From Candidatus Brocadia sp. (lineage in GTDB: Bacteria; Planctomycetota; Brocadiia; Brocadiales; Brocadiaceae): a stretch of DNA of 32,010 nucleotides. Below, piece by piece: positions 23,175-31,923 of the stretch. The position numbers and the translations under genes were made by a program. The stretch spans positions 1-32,010 of the forward strand of contig JABWAQ010000036.1 in NCBI GenBank assembly GCA_013360945.1, given 5' to 3'. Position 1 is the stretch's first letter, and each line of letters begins with the position of its first letter. The notes under the pieces were generated by a model that made no database searches, had not been told where the DNA came from, and saw only the letters and a program-made list of their open reading frames with translations.

Positions 23175-25085
23175 TCAAACAATAATCCTCTTTCCTTCCC
23201 CAAGCACCGCCTTTGTCAATTCCTCCATAAGTTCATTAAGCCGCGGTACCATCGCCGTGGGATCAAAGACAACGCCATCCTGCATTAATGCGTTTTCAAA
23301 TAACTGCTGTATCATTTTTTCAATTAATGGCTGATAACCGGGATTTTCATTCATTCTGGCCAGATTCTGGATCATCCGGTTTTTTCTGTTAATCTCCATG
23401 ATCTTTTTGGATATCTTATAGTTACTATCCACCATTTGTATCAGCTTTTGAACATGCACGCTGGGCACTCCATCAGGATTCACCAGACAACAAGGGCTGT
23501 CGACCAGTCTGTTCGATTCCTTAACATCGATGACCCTGTCTGCTAACGTTACCCTGATCGTTTTCAGAAGATGTTTGAACATCTCTTCGTAATTTTGGGG
23601 TTCTTCAGAGGTATCGACAATCTTCTTATCAGTATCCTTGAGCAAGTCCAGATTTGCCTGGTCTGCCGAACGGATGGGTTTCTTTTCAAATTCTCCGAGG
23701 CCGGAGAGGAGGAATTCATCATTGGGGTCTGTCAGATAGAGTACCTCTATGTCTTTTTTACGAAAAATTTCCAGATAAGGGCTCTTTTCTATCGTCTCAC
23801 GGTTTACTGCTGTTATGTAATAAATCTCTTTTTGTTCGGGTTTCATCCTGTCGGCGTATTCTTTGAGAGAAATGAGACCACTTGCATCCTTGCATGCTGA
23901 AGTATTGAACCTCATTAATTGTGCCAACGTGTCCTTGTTTTCAAAGTCAAAGTGCACACCTTCTTTCAGTATCCTTCCAAATTGTCTCCAGAAGGTTTCA
24001 TATTTTTCTTTCTCATTTTTAGCCAGATCCTGCAAAAGGGTTATTACCTGCTTTACGAGGATACTCTTCATTTTGTGAATAATCATGTTGTCCTGGAACG
24101 TCTCCCTTGAAATATTTAAGGGAATATCCGCAGAATCCACCACCCCATGAATAAACCTCAGATATTCCGGCAGGAGCATCTTGCAATCTGACTGGATGAG
24201 GATTTTATTGGAGTAAAGTTGAAGTCCGTGTTCCAATTTTTTAAAACCATACGTTTCATAATTTGTCGATGGGCAATACAATATACTGGAAAACTGAATC
24301 GGGGCCTCAGCGGATGTGTGCAGACGGAAAAGAGGGGTGTCTTCCGTGTTTGAAATAAATTTGTAAAACTCGTTGTATTGCTCTTCTTTAATATCCTTTT
24401 TGGGTTCTTTCCAGATGGCGGTAATTTGGTTAGCCCTTTCACCGCAGACCATGATGGGAAAGCTTACAAAATTCGAATATTTTTTAATAATAGATTGTAT
24501 TCTGAACTTTTCCGTATATTCTTTTTCTTCATCTTTCAGATGGACTACAATATCAGTCCCGCGTTTTTCTTTTTCGACGGGATTTAAAAAATATTTTCCG
24601 GTACCATCAGAATGCCATTCAAATGCCGGTTCATCCTTTTTATAAGATTTTGTTCTGATCCTGACCTCATCGGCAACCATGAATACGGAATAAAAACCTA
24701 CGCCGAATTGACCGATGATATTAGAGTCTTTCTTTGCCTGCTCAGACAGGTTTGCTATAAATTCCAGGGAGCCGGATTTTGCAATAGTCCCGACGTTTTG
24801 GATAATTTCGTCCTTCGTCATCCCAATGCCGGTATCGCTGATCGTTAATATCCTGCTTTTCTCGTCTGCATCGATATTGATTTCGAGGGGTATATCTTTT
24901 CCTTCATAATCCGGATTTGTGAGGGAGTAGTGCCGAATCTTGGTCAGTGCGTCTGAGGCGTTAGAGATGAGTTCTCGTAAAAAGACCTCTTTGTGCGTAT
25001 ACAGGGAGTGCGAAAGGATGTTTAATAACTTCTTTATCTCCGCTTGAAATTCAAAACTCTCTTCTTTTTTCATTTTTTCGGTCAT
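23175..25085 (-). CDS. htpG: Molecular chaperone HtpG (Hsp90)
   Basis: 636 residues, normal for bacterial Hsp90, a dimeric ATP-dependent cytosolic chaperone. The GHKL ATP-binding domain shows E38 and N42 (LRELISNASDA), SDTGIGM (D84), GTIAKSGS and GQFGVGFYSVF. The middle domain carries LPLNISRE-like LNISRETFQDN, whose arginine contacts the ATP gamma-phosphate. The C-terminal dimerisation region is intact. The ATG at 25085 follows CAGGAG. Its promoter is at 25156-25184. Confidence 0.98.
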   Translation of the reverse strand: MTEKMKKEESFEFQAEIKKLLNILSHSLYTHKEVFLRELISNASDALTKIRHYSLTNPDYEGKDIPLEINIDADEKSRILTISDTGIGMTKDEIIQNVGTIAKSGSLEFIANLSEQAKKDSNIIGQFGVGFYSVFMVADEVRIRTKSYKKDEPAFEWHSDGTGKYFLNPVEKEKRGTDIVVHLKDEEKEYTEKFRIQSIIKKYSNFVSFPIMVCGERANQITAIWKEPKKDIKEEQYNEFYKFISNTEDTPLFRLHTSAEAPIQFSSILYCPSTNYETYGFKKLEHGLQLYSNKILIQSDCKMLLPEYLRFIHGVVDSADIPLNISRETFQDNMIIHKMKSILVKQVITLLQDLAKNEKEKYETFWRQFGRILKEGVHFDFENKDTLAQLMRFNTSACKDASGLISLKEYADRMKPEQKEIYYITAVNRETIEKSPYLEIFRKKDIEVLYLTDPNDEFLLSGLGEFEKKPIRSADQANLDLLKDTDKKIVDTSEEPQNYEEMFKHLLKTIRVTLADRVIDVKESNRLVDSPCCLVNPDGVPSVHVQKLIQMVDSNYKISKKIMEINRKNRMIQNLARMNENPGYQPLIEKMIQQLFENALMQDGVVFDPTAMVPRLNELMEELTKAVLGEGKRIIV

Positions 25086-25155
25086 AGATCACTCCTGAAT
25101 TAAGTTGACAGGTATTCCATATTTTTATGGGTCTTCGCATATAAATTAAAACTAA

Positions 25156-25184
25156 AAAATAACAAATCCGCAAGAGATTGTCAA
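25156..25184 (-). promoter_or_regulatory. Candidate htpG promoter
   Basis: On the minus strand, TTGACA (25184-25179), a 17-bp spacer and TATTTT (25161-25156), about 70 bp before the htpG ATG. I see no CIRCE-type inverted repeat. Confidence 0.6.
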
Positions 25185-25242
25185 TACCATCACAAGGTTC
25201 CAATACTGCCTTTTCCCACTAAAAACAATATTCGATTCATGC

Positions 25243-25271
25243 TTGACACGATAAACACATCGTGATAAACT
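25243..25271 (+). promoter_or_regulatory. glyQ promoter
   Basis: TTGACA (25243-25248), a 17-bp spacer and TAAACT (25266-25271). It gives a leader of about 60 nt before the glyQ ATG. This position argues against a GTG start at 25262. Confidence 0.65.
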
Positions 25272-25336
25272 CCACACGAAATATTGCATTTTCACCTTTC
25301 GTTTTACATTTCCGGCTTGTTTGGGTTAAAACTCTC

Positions 25337-26233
25337 ATGACTTTTCAGGAAATTATCTTAAAACTACAAAATTATTGGGCGGATCATGGCTGTGTACTAT
25401 GGCAGCCTTACGACATTGAGAAAGGGGCTGGCACCTTTAATCCCGCAACATTTCTCAGGGCATTAGGCCCGGAACCGTGGAAATGCGCTTATGTAGAACC
25501 TTCCCGTCGCCCAACCGACGGCAGATATGGTGAAAATCCCAATAGACTGCAACATTATTACCAATTCCAGGTGATCATAAAACCTGCCCCGGATGACGCG
25601 CAAGATATCTATTTGAATAGTTTGAGAACCCTGGGAATCGATCTCGTGAAACATGATGTACGGTTTGTCGAAGACGACTGGGAATCTCCCACCCTTGGCG
25701 CCACAGGACTTGGCTGGGAGGTATGGCTGGACGGGATGGAGGTCACGCAGTTTACGTATTTTCAGCAAGTAGGCGGTTTTGAACTTGAACCAATCACCCT
25801 TGAACTCACTTACGGACTCGAACGCATCGCCATGTTCATCCAGGCAAAAGAATCCGTATTCGATCTTGAATGGGTCAAAGGCTATACCTACGGGGATATC
25901 CACAGACAGGACGAAGTCCAATTCTCTACGTATAATTTTAAAGTCGCAGACACCGCCATGCTTTTCAACCTCTTCGATGCGTACGAGAAGGAATGCCAGA
26001 GGCTCTTGAAAGAAGACCTGGTACTGCCCGCCTATGATTATGTTTTAAAGTGTTCACATGCCTTTAATTTACTGGATGCGCGGGGCGCTATAGGAGTCGC
26101 ACAGCGTACCGGTTATATAGGAAGGGTAAGGAATCTCGCCCGACGCTGTGCGGAAAGCTATATCCAGCTACGCGAGGCACTGCATTGGCCACTGCTAAAG
26201 GACACATCAGCCGTATCAGTTTCTGACTATTAA
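25337..26233 (+). CDS. glyQ: Glycyl-tRNA synthetase alpha subunit
   Basis: 298 residues, the usual size. The alpha subunit carries the class II aminoacylation site of the bacterial alpha2beta2 enzyme. The canonical start [19 protein letters not shown] fixes the ATG at 25337, although an in-frame GTG exists at 25262. Further blocks: [67 protein letters not shown] and [12 protein letters not shown]. The beta subunit gene (glyS) is not adjacent; the stop codon overlaps that of the convergent mnmE-like gene (26230-26233). Confidence 0.97.
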   Translation: MTFQEIILKLQNYWADHGCVLWQPYDIEKGAGTFNPATFLRALGPEPWKCAYVEPSRRPTDGRYGENPNRLQHYYQFQVIIKPAPDDAQDIYLNSLRTLGIDLVKHDVRFVEDDWESPTLGATGLGWEVWLDGMEVTQFTYFQQVGGFELEPITLELTYGLERIAMFIQAKESVFDLEWVKGYTYGDIHRQDEVQFSTYNFKVADTAMLFNLFDAYEKECQRLLKEDLVLPAYDYVLKCSHAFNLLDARGAIGVAQRTGYIGRVRNLARRCAESYIQLREALHWPLLKDTSAVSVSDY

Positions 26234-27651
26234 GATCCTTTTAAACATGCTATGAAAATGTCTTTTACTTCATCAAATACTCGAAGTGTCTCAGAAATTT
26301 TGTTCTTTGCTGTAAAACAATCCTTCTTTTGTTTAACCAAACAAGCTGCCTTTGCTAATAATTGGTACAGCCTTTTATTGAACACAACAGCTCTCATGGG
26401 TTTGTAGGCTGTATCAAGCTCCTGTACAAACCTCCTGTTTAATGTTTCAAATCCGTCCTTGTTCAACGCAGAAATATTACACACAGGCTGATAAAGTGCA
26501 GATTCGATCCTGAGTCTGTCTAATTTTGCAGGCAGGTCGCATTTATTAATTACCGGTACGACAGCGTGTGCGGTTGCTCTTTGTTGTAAATCACCAGCAT
26601 TCTTTGCCTTCGACCATAGGTTTAGTGCGCTTAAAATATTTTCATCTTCCTGATCAAAATCCCGTGAGGAATCAAATACAACCATTACCTTATCGGCACG
26701 CCGAAGTTGTTCCTGCGTCATCTCTATACTCATAGCCTCCAGTTTGTCGCTTGTATTCCTCATCCCGGCTGTATCCACAAGTTCAAAGGGGATACCGTCG
26801 ATAGAGATGAATTCGCTTGCATAATCCCGTGTCGTGCCAGGTTCATGATGCACGATCATCTGATCTTCGCCAAGGATAGCGTTGATAATGGTCGATTTGC
26901 CCACGTTGGGCTTACCCAGGATTACTAATACCCGGGGCGTAGTCAACGCCATGCCGAAAGGGGCAGTTTCTAACAAGCCGGCAATAAGGTCTGATAGGGC
27001 AGAGACTGATGCACTCATGCTATGCAACAAACCATTTCTCCCTCTCCCTCCCCTTGATGGGGGAGGGTTAGGGTGGGGGAGAATTACTACATTTTTATGA
27101 CAAAATTCTTCTTTACTAAAAGGCTGTCTGATTTCTTCAATGATCTCCAACCCTCTTCGGATTGCTTCCGACAATGCCCCCGCATATTGATCCAGCAGTA
27201 CTTTTACTGCTAATTTTGTCCGTGCCTGTACAACCGCAAGGAGCGCTTCCTTTTGAATGAAATCAATTTTATCATTTTCAAAGGACTGTGATAGCAATGA
27301 ACCCCAGTCAACCCCCACTGCGCCTGCTGATTGTAAACATTCATACACGCTCATAAGAACGCGAATGCCACCATGACAATTTACCTCCACCACATCTTCC
27401 CCGGTAAAACTGTCTTCCTGCCTTACTACATGTAAAATAACCTCATCAATTCTCTCTCCTTTATCATGAACATATCCATAATAGAGCTTCTGACTTATGG
27501 TTTCACGAAGATCAGCAATCCCCTTTCCTTGAAACATTTTATTCACGATACTCAAGGCATCCGGACCAGACACAATAATCTTACCAATGCCACCTTCACC
27601 CAAAGGTGTTGTAATCGAGGCTATTGTTTTTTGTTTATTCGTCATTTCCAT
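26230..27651 (-). CDS. mnmE: MnmE (TrmE)-like tRNA-modification GTPase, divergent
   Basis: 473 residues. MnmE, with MnmG, modifies the wobble uridine of certain tRNAs. The N-terminal domain ([22 protein letters not shown]), [12 protein letters not shown], a central helical domain and an inserted G domain are present: P-loop GKPNVGKS (246-253), TTRD switch, DTAGM and NKCDL. Two hallmarks differ: the folate-site GEFT segment is replaced by [17 protein letters not shown], and the C-terminal C-I/L-G-K motif reads ACLKGS. A 16-residue repeat-derived insertion (about 190-205) separates the helical region from the G domain. No Shine-Dalgarno is seen. It could be a diverged orthologue or a repurposed paralogue. 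Confidence 0.82.
   Translation of the reverse strand: MEMTNKQKTIASITTPLGEGGIGKIIVSGPDALSIVNKMFQGKGIADLRETISQKLYYGYVHDKGERIDEVILHVVRQEDSFTGEDVVEVNCHGGIRVLMSVYECLQSAGAVGVDWGSLLSQSFENDKIDFIQKEALLAVVQARTKLAVKVLLDQYAGALSEAIRRGLEIIEEIRQPFSKEEFCHKNVVILPHPNPPPSRGGRGRNGLLHSMSASVSALSDLIAGLLETAPFGMALTTPRVLVILGKPNVGKSTIINAILGEDQMIVHHEPGTTRDYASEFISIDGIPFELVDTAGMRNTSDKLEAMSIEMTQEQLRRADKVMVVFDSSRDFDQEDENILSALNLWSKAKNAGDLQQRATAHAVVPVINKCDLPAKLDRLRIESALYQPVCNISALNKDGFETLNRRFVQELDTAYKPMRAVVFNKRLYQLLAKAACLVKQKKDCFTAKNKISETLRVFDEVKDIFIACLKGS
27036..27084. repeat. 48-bp palindromic element inside the mnmE-like gene
   Basis: Outer arms TTCTCCC/GGGAGAA and inner arms CCCTCCCC/GGGGAGGG (27046-27067). It is read in frame on the minus strand as [15 protein letters not shown]. 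Confidence 0.75.
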
Positions 27652-27717
27652 ACTGCAATGATAACAACTATGGGCAAAGACTACAATGACACACCCGACG
27701 AAGAGGTCGATGTGAAC

Positions 27718-28644
27718 TCAACTTGATTTTGCAGACGTCAGTTTGTTAATAATATTCTTCATTTCTTCTGCTTGTTTGTGTTTGGGGCTTATACGCAACG
27801 CCTCCTGTATATGTTCCAGCGCCTTTTTATTGTCATGAAAATGGTCCAGATAGAGTACAGCCAGACCGATATGAATATCTGCATTGGCGGGGTCTAATTG
27901 ATATGCCTCCAGGAACTTGTTGTATGCCTTGTCCATCTGTCCTTTTTTATAATAGATTACGGCAATATTGTACTGTGCCGGGGCGAAATCCCTTCGAATT
28001 TTTATAGCCTTTTCCAATTCAGAAAAAGCCTCATCGAGTCGTCCCTGATCAATAAGGGCGCTTCCAAGGTTGCAGTGTGCTTCGGCATAGTAGGGGTTCG
28101 TCTTGAGCGCCTCGGCATATTCATTGATGGCCTTATCCAGCATCCCCTTTCTTTTATAAAGAAGACCCAGATTGTTGTGCGCCTCAGGGTATTCATTCCT
28201 TAAATAGGTCGCTATTTTAAGCTCTTCTATTGCTTCATTATCAAGACCTTTCAGTGAATATGCGGCGCCGAGGTTGCAGTGAGCCTTGGGTTGCTCATAT
28301 TTTACCTGAATAGAATCCCTGAATACACGAATGGCTGCATCGATGAAACCCCTCTGATAATAATAGTACCCCAGGTCGTTATACACCCGAAAACTCTCCG
28401 GGGAACGGCGTATGGTCTCCGTGCTAAAGGTGAATTCATTCAACCATATCCTGTTTCTGCTGATTGTGCCCCATGCGAACAAGAGACAGATGATGGTTAT
28501 TGTTGCTATGCGAAATAACCCCCCGGTTTGTGATTTTTTCCGAGACGTTTGAAAGATTTTGTTAAAGAATGTTTTTCGGGTTAATATTGAACCCAGGAGC
28601 AGGGTAAATCCGTCAGATGATAACCCCAGGGTTTTAACTGCCAA
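27718..28644 (-). pseudogene. TMTC-like gene copy 2: TPR part
   Basis: 308 codons. It begins inside the family's C-terminal membrane region (SSDGFTLLLGSIL, which normally follows RYLYLP), then one hydrophobic segment (IATITIICLLFAW) and RNRIWLNEFTFSTETIRRSP. About six or seven TPRs follow (NNLGLLYKRKG, CNLGSALIDQG and similar), the last ending APKHKQAEEM-like near the C-terminus. It overlaps the N-terminal fragment by 64 bp in another frame. The join looks like a deletion of the whole middle membrane domain. It is upstream of the mnmE-like gene on the same strand, 66 bp away. The TPR frame itself is undamaged. Confidence 0.72.
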
Positions 28645-28898
28645 AGGGCATACTCTATGAAATAAGAGAGGGTGACGATGGGACGGTACGTTAGTTCGCC
28701 GGAGATAACAAAGTATTTCTGATTAAAAAATGCGGAGAGATACCGCCACTCCCGGATAAAGTGGTTATTGGCTATCGTAACGTAGTCGTCATAAACAAAG
28801 GTATTTCCCAGAGAATTCAGGTAAGCCAATACCGGCAACGCCGTGATGAGGGTAAATAATAGTATGCGGGTTTTGTTGCTCAACGCCTTCGAATACAA
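28581..28898 (-). pseudogene. TMTC-like gene copy 2: N-terminal fragment
   Basis: 105 codons from TTG 28898, overlapping the end of the upstream yfhO-like gene by 19 bp. The first hydrophobic helix (ILLFTLITALPVLAYLNSLG) is followed by NTFVYDDYVTIANNHFI, SGELTYRPIVTLSYFIEYALW and PWGYHLT. These align with copy 1 both in protein and in DNA (28671-28704 against about 18198-18231). After GYHLT the frame continues into unrelated DLPCSWVQY and stops. CGTCAGATG (28611-28619), CATCTGACG on the coding strand, marks the likely junction with the TPR part. Confidence 0.75.
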
Positions 28899-31396
28899 AA
28901 TACAGACACAGGAATTAAAATAACGATACTTGTCAGGGTGATAATCATGCCGATAGTGAATGATTTTGGTTCATAAATAAACTTAACCATGTGATCGCCC
29001 TTTTCGAGGAAGACGGACCGCAGGATGTAATCTGTCTTTAACACACGGCCCTTTTTCCCATCAATGTATACATTCCAGCCAGGATAAAAGGTGTCGCCAA
29101 GGATGAGATAACCATCCTCTGAAAGAGATGCCTTTATTGTAACGCTATTTGGTGTGTATTCAAGAATCGTCGGATCAGGCTCTTGTTGTAAATTTCCGGT
29201 GGCCGTGCCCTTGGTGAGCCTGGACGGTTCTTCCAGGATAATATATTTTTTGGGATTAAATTCACTGCCGGAGAGTTCTTTAAATATGGCATCTCTCCCC
29301 TGCAAGGTCTTGGCCTCATGGACGATAAATGCACGCGACAATGCCTGTGTATTTTGGAAGAGTGCGTATTTAGAGTCATGAAAGATCAATTTTATCGCCG
29401 GGTGTTCCAATCTCACATGGGCTGGAAGGAGTATATATTTTACATTAAGCAGGTTGGTTAGCCGGGTAAGTTGCGCAACTTCCATAACAATGCGTGGTTC
29501 TTTTACGGGTTTACCATCAGATAGGTTGATGAATTCGCTGTATTCTTTAATGACATTGGCGTCGTATCCCCCGATATTTGAAATATCATGTGCCATACCC
29601 TGGTTGAGTTCAAAGTGGCCAACCGTTGTGATGCGGAACGGTCCTGGATCATTTTTCAAGACATTGAGTATTTCCTGATTCCAAAAGCATTGCCTGGCAT
29701 CAAACGTTACCATATATTGATTCCCGAAACACCAGAGGTCTGTGAATATTACAGCCATGATGATGGGAACCAAAATCTGACTCCTTAACCTGCCATTCAT
29801 CCACAAGCCAATGGCCAGCAGGCTTAATACACTCAGAATTATAAATTTTACAGCGCCCCTGGCAGCAACGGCAAAGGTTGCATGTAAGAATCGGGCATCA
29901 TTCAGGCTGGGCAATGTGGTGTATCGATCGCCCCATGAACAAACCTTCTGAATAATGCCATGCCATGTTCCGTATCCCGCCCTAAACAAGAAGAAGATTA
30001 AGAGAAACACGCTTATCGCAGCAATGACACCTATGGTAATATGAAAAAAACGAGTGATCTTTTTTTCCATAAAAACACCCCTTTGCAAATATTCTGCCCC
30101 AAAACCGGAAAGGACGGAAAGGGAAAAGGCCACGATAAATATAAACTTTGAATTTCCCCGAAACATGTTAAATCCGGGCACAATAGCATACAGAATTTTA
30201 AAGAGCGGTGTAAACTTGCCCAGCGCTAAGATAGTAGTGATTAACGCCATAATAAGAAAGGTCTTTGTAAATTTATTTCTATCATAGATGGAGGCCACTG
30301 CACTCAGGAGTAAAGGAATGATGCCAACATACAATGACATCTCCCAGAGGTAGTACCGCCCCCAATAAGGGGTTTTGAGCGAATCCCCAAAGAATTCAGG
30401 GATAAACAAGGTAATGAAATTTTCCGGTGCCAGGGAAAACTGCCCTACCCATTCGTAAGAAATGGTTTGACGGGCAGAATGTTGAACCATCTCAAAGGCA
30501 GGTAATAGTTGAATGGCGGCAAGTGAAGCACCCATAACGTACATGATGAAAACTCCTGCTGTATGATACCCGAGATATTTCCAATTCCTGTGTCCTCTTA
30601 ACTCCTGGGTAATGCGTATGATAAAATAGATAACTACAGCAATGGCGGTATAAAAGAAATATTGAGGATGACCGGCCAGTATATTAAACGCAACGGCAAC
30701 ACCGCCCGGAAGTACATAGAAAAAATTCCTGGTGCGAATAAACAGTTCGGAGAATAAAAGGATGAGGGGCAGCCATATCATCGTGCACAGATTGGGGAGG
30801 TGGCCGGGGTAGACGTGGAATATCTGCGGGGCGCAGAACATAAATATGATGGATGCGATCATACAGCTTGATCGCGAAAGCCCGCTTCTGAGTTTGGTCT
30901 GCGGAACCTCTGATTGATCACTCAAGGGTGGCACGGACAAACTTGTTTGTCCGTGCTTTGCCTGAGACATGCTCAGATTAAGGTATCTGAGATACAGATA
31001 GGTAAACAATCCCGATAGAAACACATGGAGGATAATACTGTAGTTGATTGCTACAGGTATAGGGAAGACAAGAAAGATCAGGTTGAGCGGATAAAATATG
31101 GCTGACTGGACTCCCCCGATAAATGGCGTTCCCCCATAAATATATGGGTTCCAGAGCGGAATCGTTCCTTTGCCCAGGGTGTTGAAACCAAAATATCTCC
31201 AGTAAAATAACTGGTGGCGGGTATCGGTATTTTGATCACTCAGGACGTTATAACCTGTGGGAATAACAACGTTATAGAAATACGCCAGGGTCAGCAGAAA
31301 CAGGGTAAGTATTACAAACCAATCGTATTTAGACCATGCCTTTGTCTGGGCTGTAGTCAAACCTGAAGCTGAATGATTATAGTTCTTATTTTGCAT
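28880..31396 (-). CDS. YfhO-family multi-spanning membrane protein
   Basis: 838 residues with about 12-14 predicted hydrophobic segments and a large extracytoplasmic region between about 590 and 810. The pattern GTIPLWNPYIYGGTPFIGG near 76-95, the GHPQYFFY loop and the C-terminal YPGWNVYIDGKKGRVLKTD domain followed by a last helix are typical of bacterial YfhO-type GT-C-like proteins, implicated in adding sugars to cell-surface polymers. The acidic loop (LSDQNTDTRHQLFYWRYF, 52-69) may hold the catalytic site. An extra stretch of about 30 residues (around 144-174) contains a palindromic repeat. ATG 31396 follows GGGAGG and AAGG. The following TMTC-like gene overlaps it by 19 bp. Confidence 0.85.
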   Translation of the reverse strand: MQNKNYNHSASGLTTAQTKAWSKYDWFVILTLFLLTLAYFYNVVIPTGYNVLSDQNTDTRHQLFYWRYFGFNTLGKGTIPLWNPYIYGGTPFIGGVQSAIFYPLNLIFLVFPIPVAINYSIILHVFLSGLFTYLYLRYLNLSMSQAKHGQTSLSVPPLSDQSEVPQTKLRSGLSRSSCMIASIIFMFCAPQIFHVYPGHLPNLCTMIWLPLILLFSELFIRTRNFFYVLPGGVAVAFNILAGHPQYFFYTAIAVVIYFIIRITQELRGHRNWKYLGYHTAGVFIMYVMGASLAAIQLLPAFEMVQHSARQTISYEWVGQFSLAPENFITLFIPEFFGDSLKTPYWGRYYLWEMSLYVGIIPLLLSAVASIYDRNKFTKTFLIMALITTILALGKFTPLFKILYAIVPGFNMFRGNSKFIFIVAFSLSVLSGFGAEYLQRGVFMEKKITRFFHITIGVIAAISVFLLIFFLFRAGYGTWHGIIQKVCSWGDRYTTLPSLNDARFLHATFAVAARGAVKFIILSVLSLLAIGLWMNGRLRSQILVPIIMAVIFTDLWCFGNQYMVTFDARQCFWNQEILNVLKNDPGPFRITTVGHFELNQGMAHDISNIGGYDANVIKEYSEFINLSDGKPVKEPRIVMEVAQLTRLTNLLNVKYILLPAHVRLEHPAIKLIFHDSKYALFQNTQALSRAFIVHEAKTLQGRDAIFKELSGSEFNPKKYIILEEPSRLTKGTATGNLQQEPDPTILEYTPNSVTIKASLSEDGYLILGDTFYPGWNVYIDGKKGRVLKTDYILRSVFLEKGDHMVKFIYEPKSFTIGMIITLTSIVILIPVSVFCIRRR
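30931..30956. repeat. Perfect 12-bp-arm palindrome inside the yfhO-like gene
   Basis: GCACGGACAAAC-TT-GTTTGTCCGTGC. It is read in frame as about KHGQTSLSV (residues 147-156). Confidence 0.75.
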
Positions 31397-31423
31397 TTGA
31401 CCTTATAAACCTCCCCTCTTTCC

Positions 31424-31440
31424 CCTTCTTCGCGAGAAGG
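31424..31440. repeat. Short palindrome upstream of the yfhO-like gene
   Basis: CCTTCT-TCGCG-AGAAGG, followed by GAGCGCTC at about 31454. It lies in the 194-bp gap between the MazF-like toxin gene and the yfhO-like gene. Without a T-run it resembles the other dispersed repeats. No clear promoter was found in the gap. Confidence 0.4.
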
Positions 31441-31590
31441 AGACTTCGTCGTGAGCGCTCAGCCGAATGATGAAGGGAAGGTAAAAAATTACACAAAAAA
31501 GATGTTTTTATATATCCATACTATATACCATAATTTGGCATCAGAGAAAATTATATGGTTTAGACGTTGATTTTATCAGAAGTTGCGTTT

Positions 31591-31923
31591 TCACTTACGA
31601 ATGATTTCGATAACCTTATCTAGAATCTCAGTGAGTTTTTTTATTTTAAGACTGCCAACTCGATATAAGATAATATGACTATCTATGGTAAATATGCGAT
31701 TGGGTCTTACGTTACTCGGCTGCTTTAGGCTTCCCGTCTCAAAGTCCTTGTCATCGAGTGGAAGTGCATAATTGTCTTTAATGGTATGGCTGGTAATCTG
31801 ACAGAGAATTACGTCATCGCCTTCTAATGCTGTAATAACCAAGGCAGGTCGTCGTTTCGCTTGGGTTAAATCAGAGAAGGGAAAGGGGACGACAATGACA
31901 TCCCCTTTTACAAATTTTGCCAC
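31591..31923 (-). CDS. MazF/PemK-family toxin (type II TA)
   Basis: 110 residues from the GTG at 31923. The N-terminus KGDVIVVPFPFSDLTQAKRRPALVI is the classical PemK/MazF beta-barrel pattern; family members are mRNA-cleaving endoribonucleases. LCQITSH and the NVRPNRIFTI strand follow, and the chain ends in a basic helix (KIKKLTEILDKVIEIIRK). GTG 31923 is preferred because GGAGGAGG lies 7 nt upstream. A longer reading from ATG 31950 would prefix AKTGGGRGV, translated from that ribosome site. It overlaps the antitoxin frame by 16 bp. Confidence 0.87.
   Translation of the reverse strand: MAKFVKGDVIVVPFPFSDLTQAKRRPALVITALEGDDVILCQITSHTIKDNYALPLDDKDFETGSLKQPSNVRPNRIFTIDSHIILYRVGSLKIKKLTEILDKVIEIIRK

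Noticed and set aside
25262..25336. N-terminal extension of GlyQ from a GTG at 25262
   Set aside because: It overlaps the likely -10 region, and the family N-terminus begins at ATG 25337.
27466..27726. Plus-strand ORF opposite the mnmE-like start
   Set aside because: It mirrors the mnmE coding frame for most of its length and has no recognisable domain or ribosome site.
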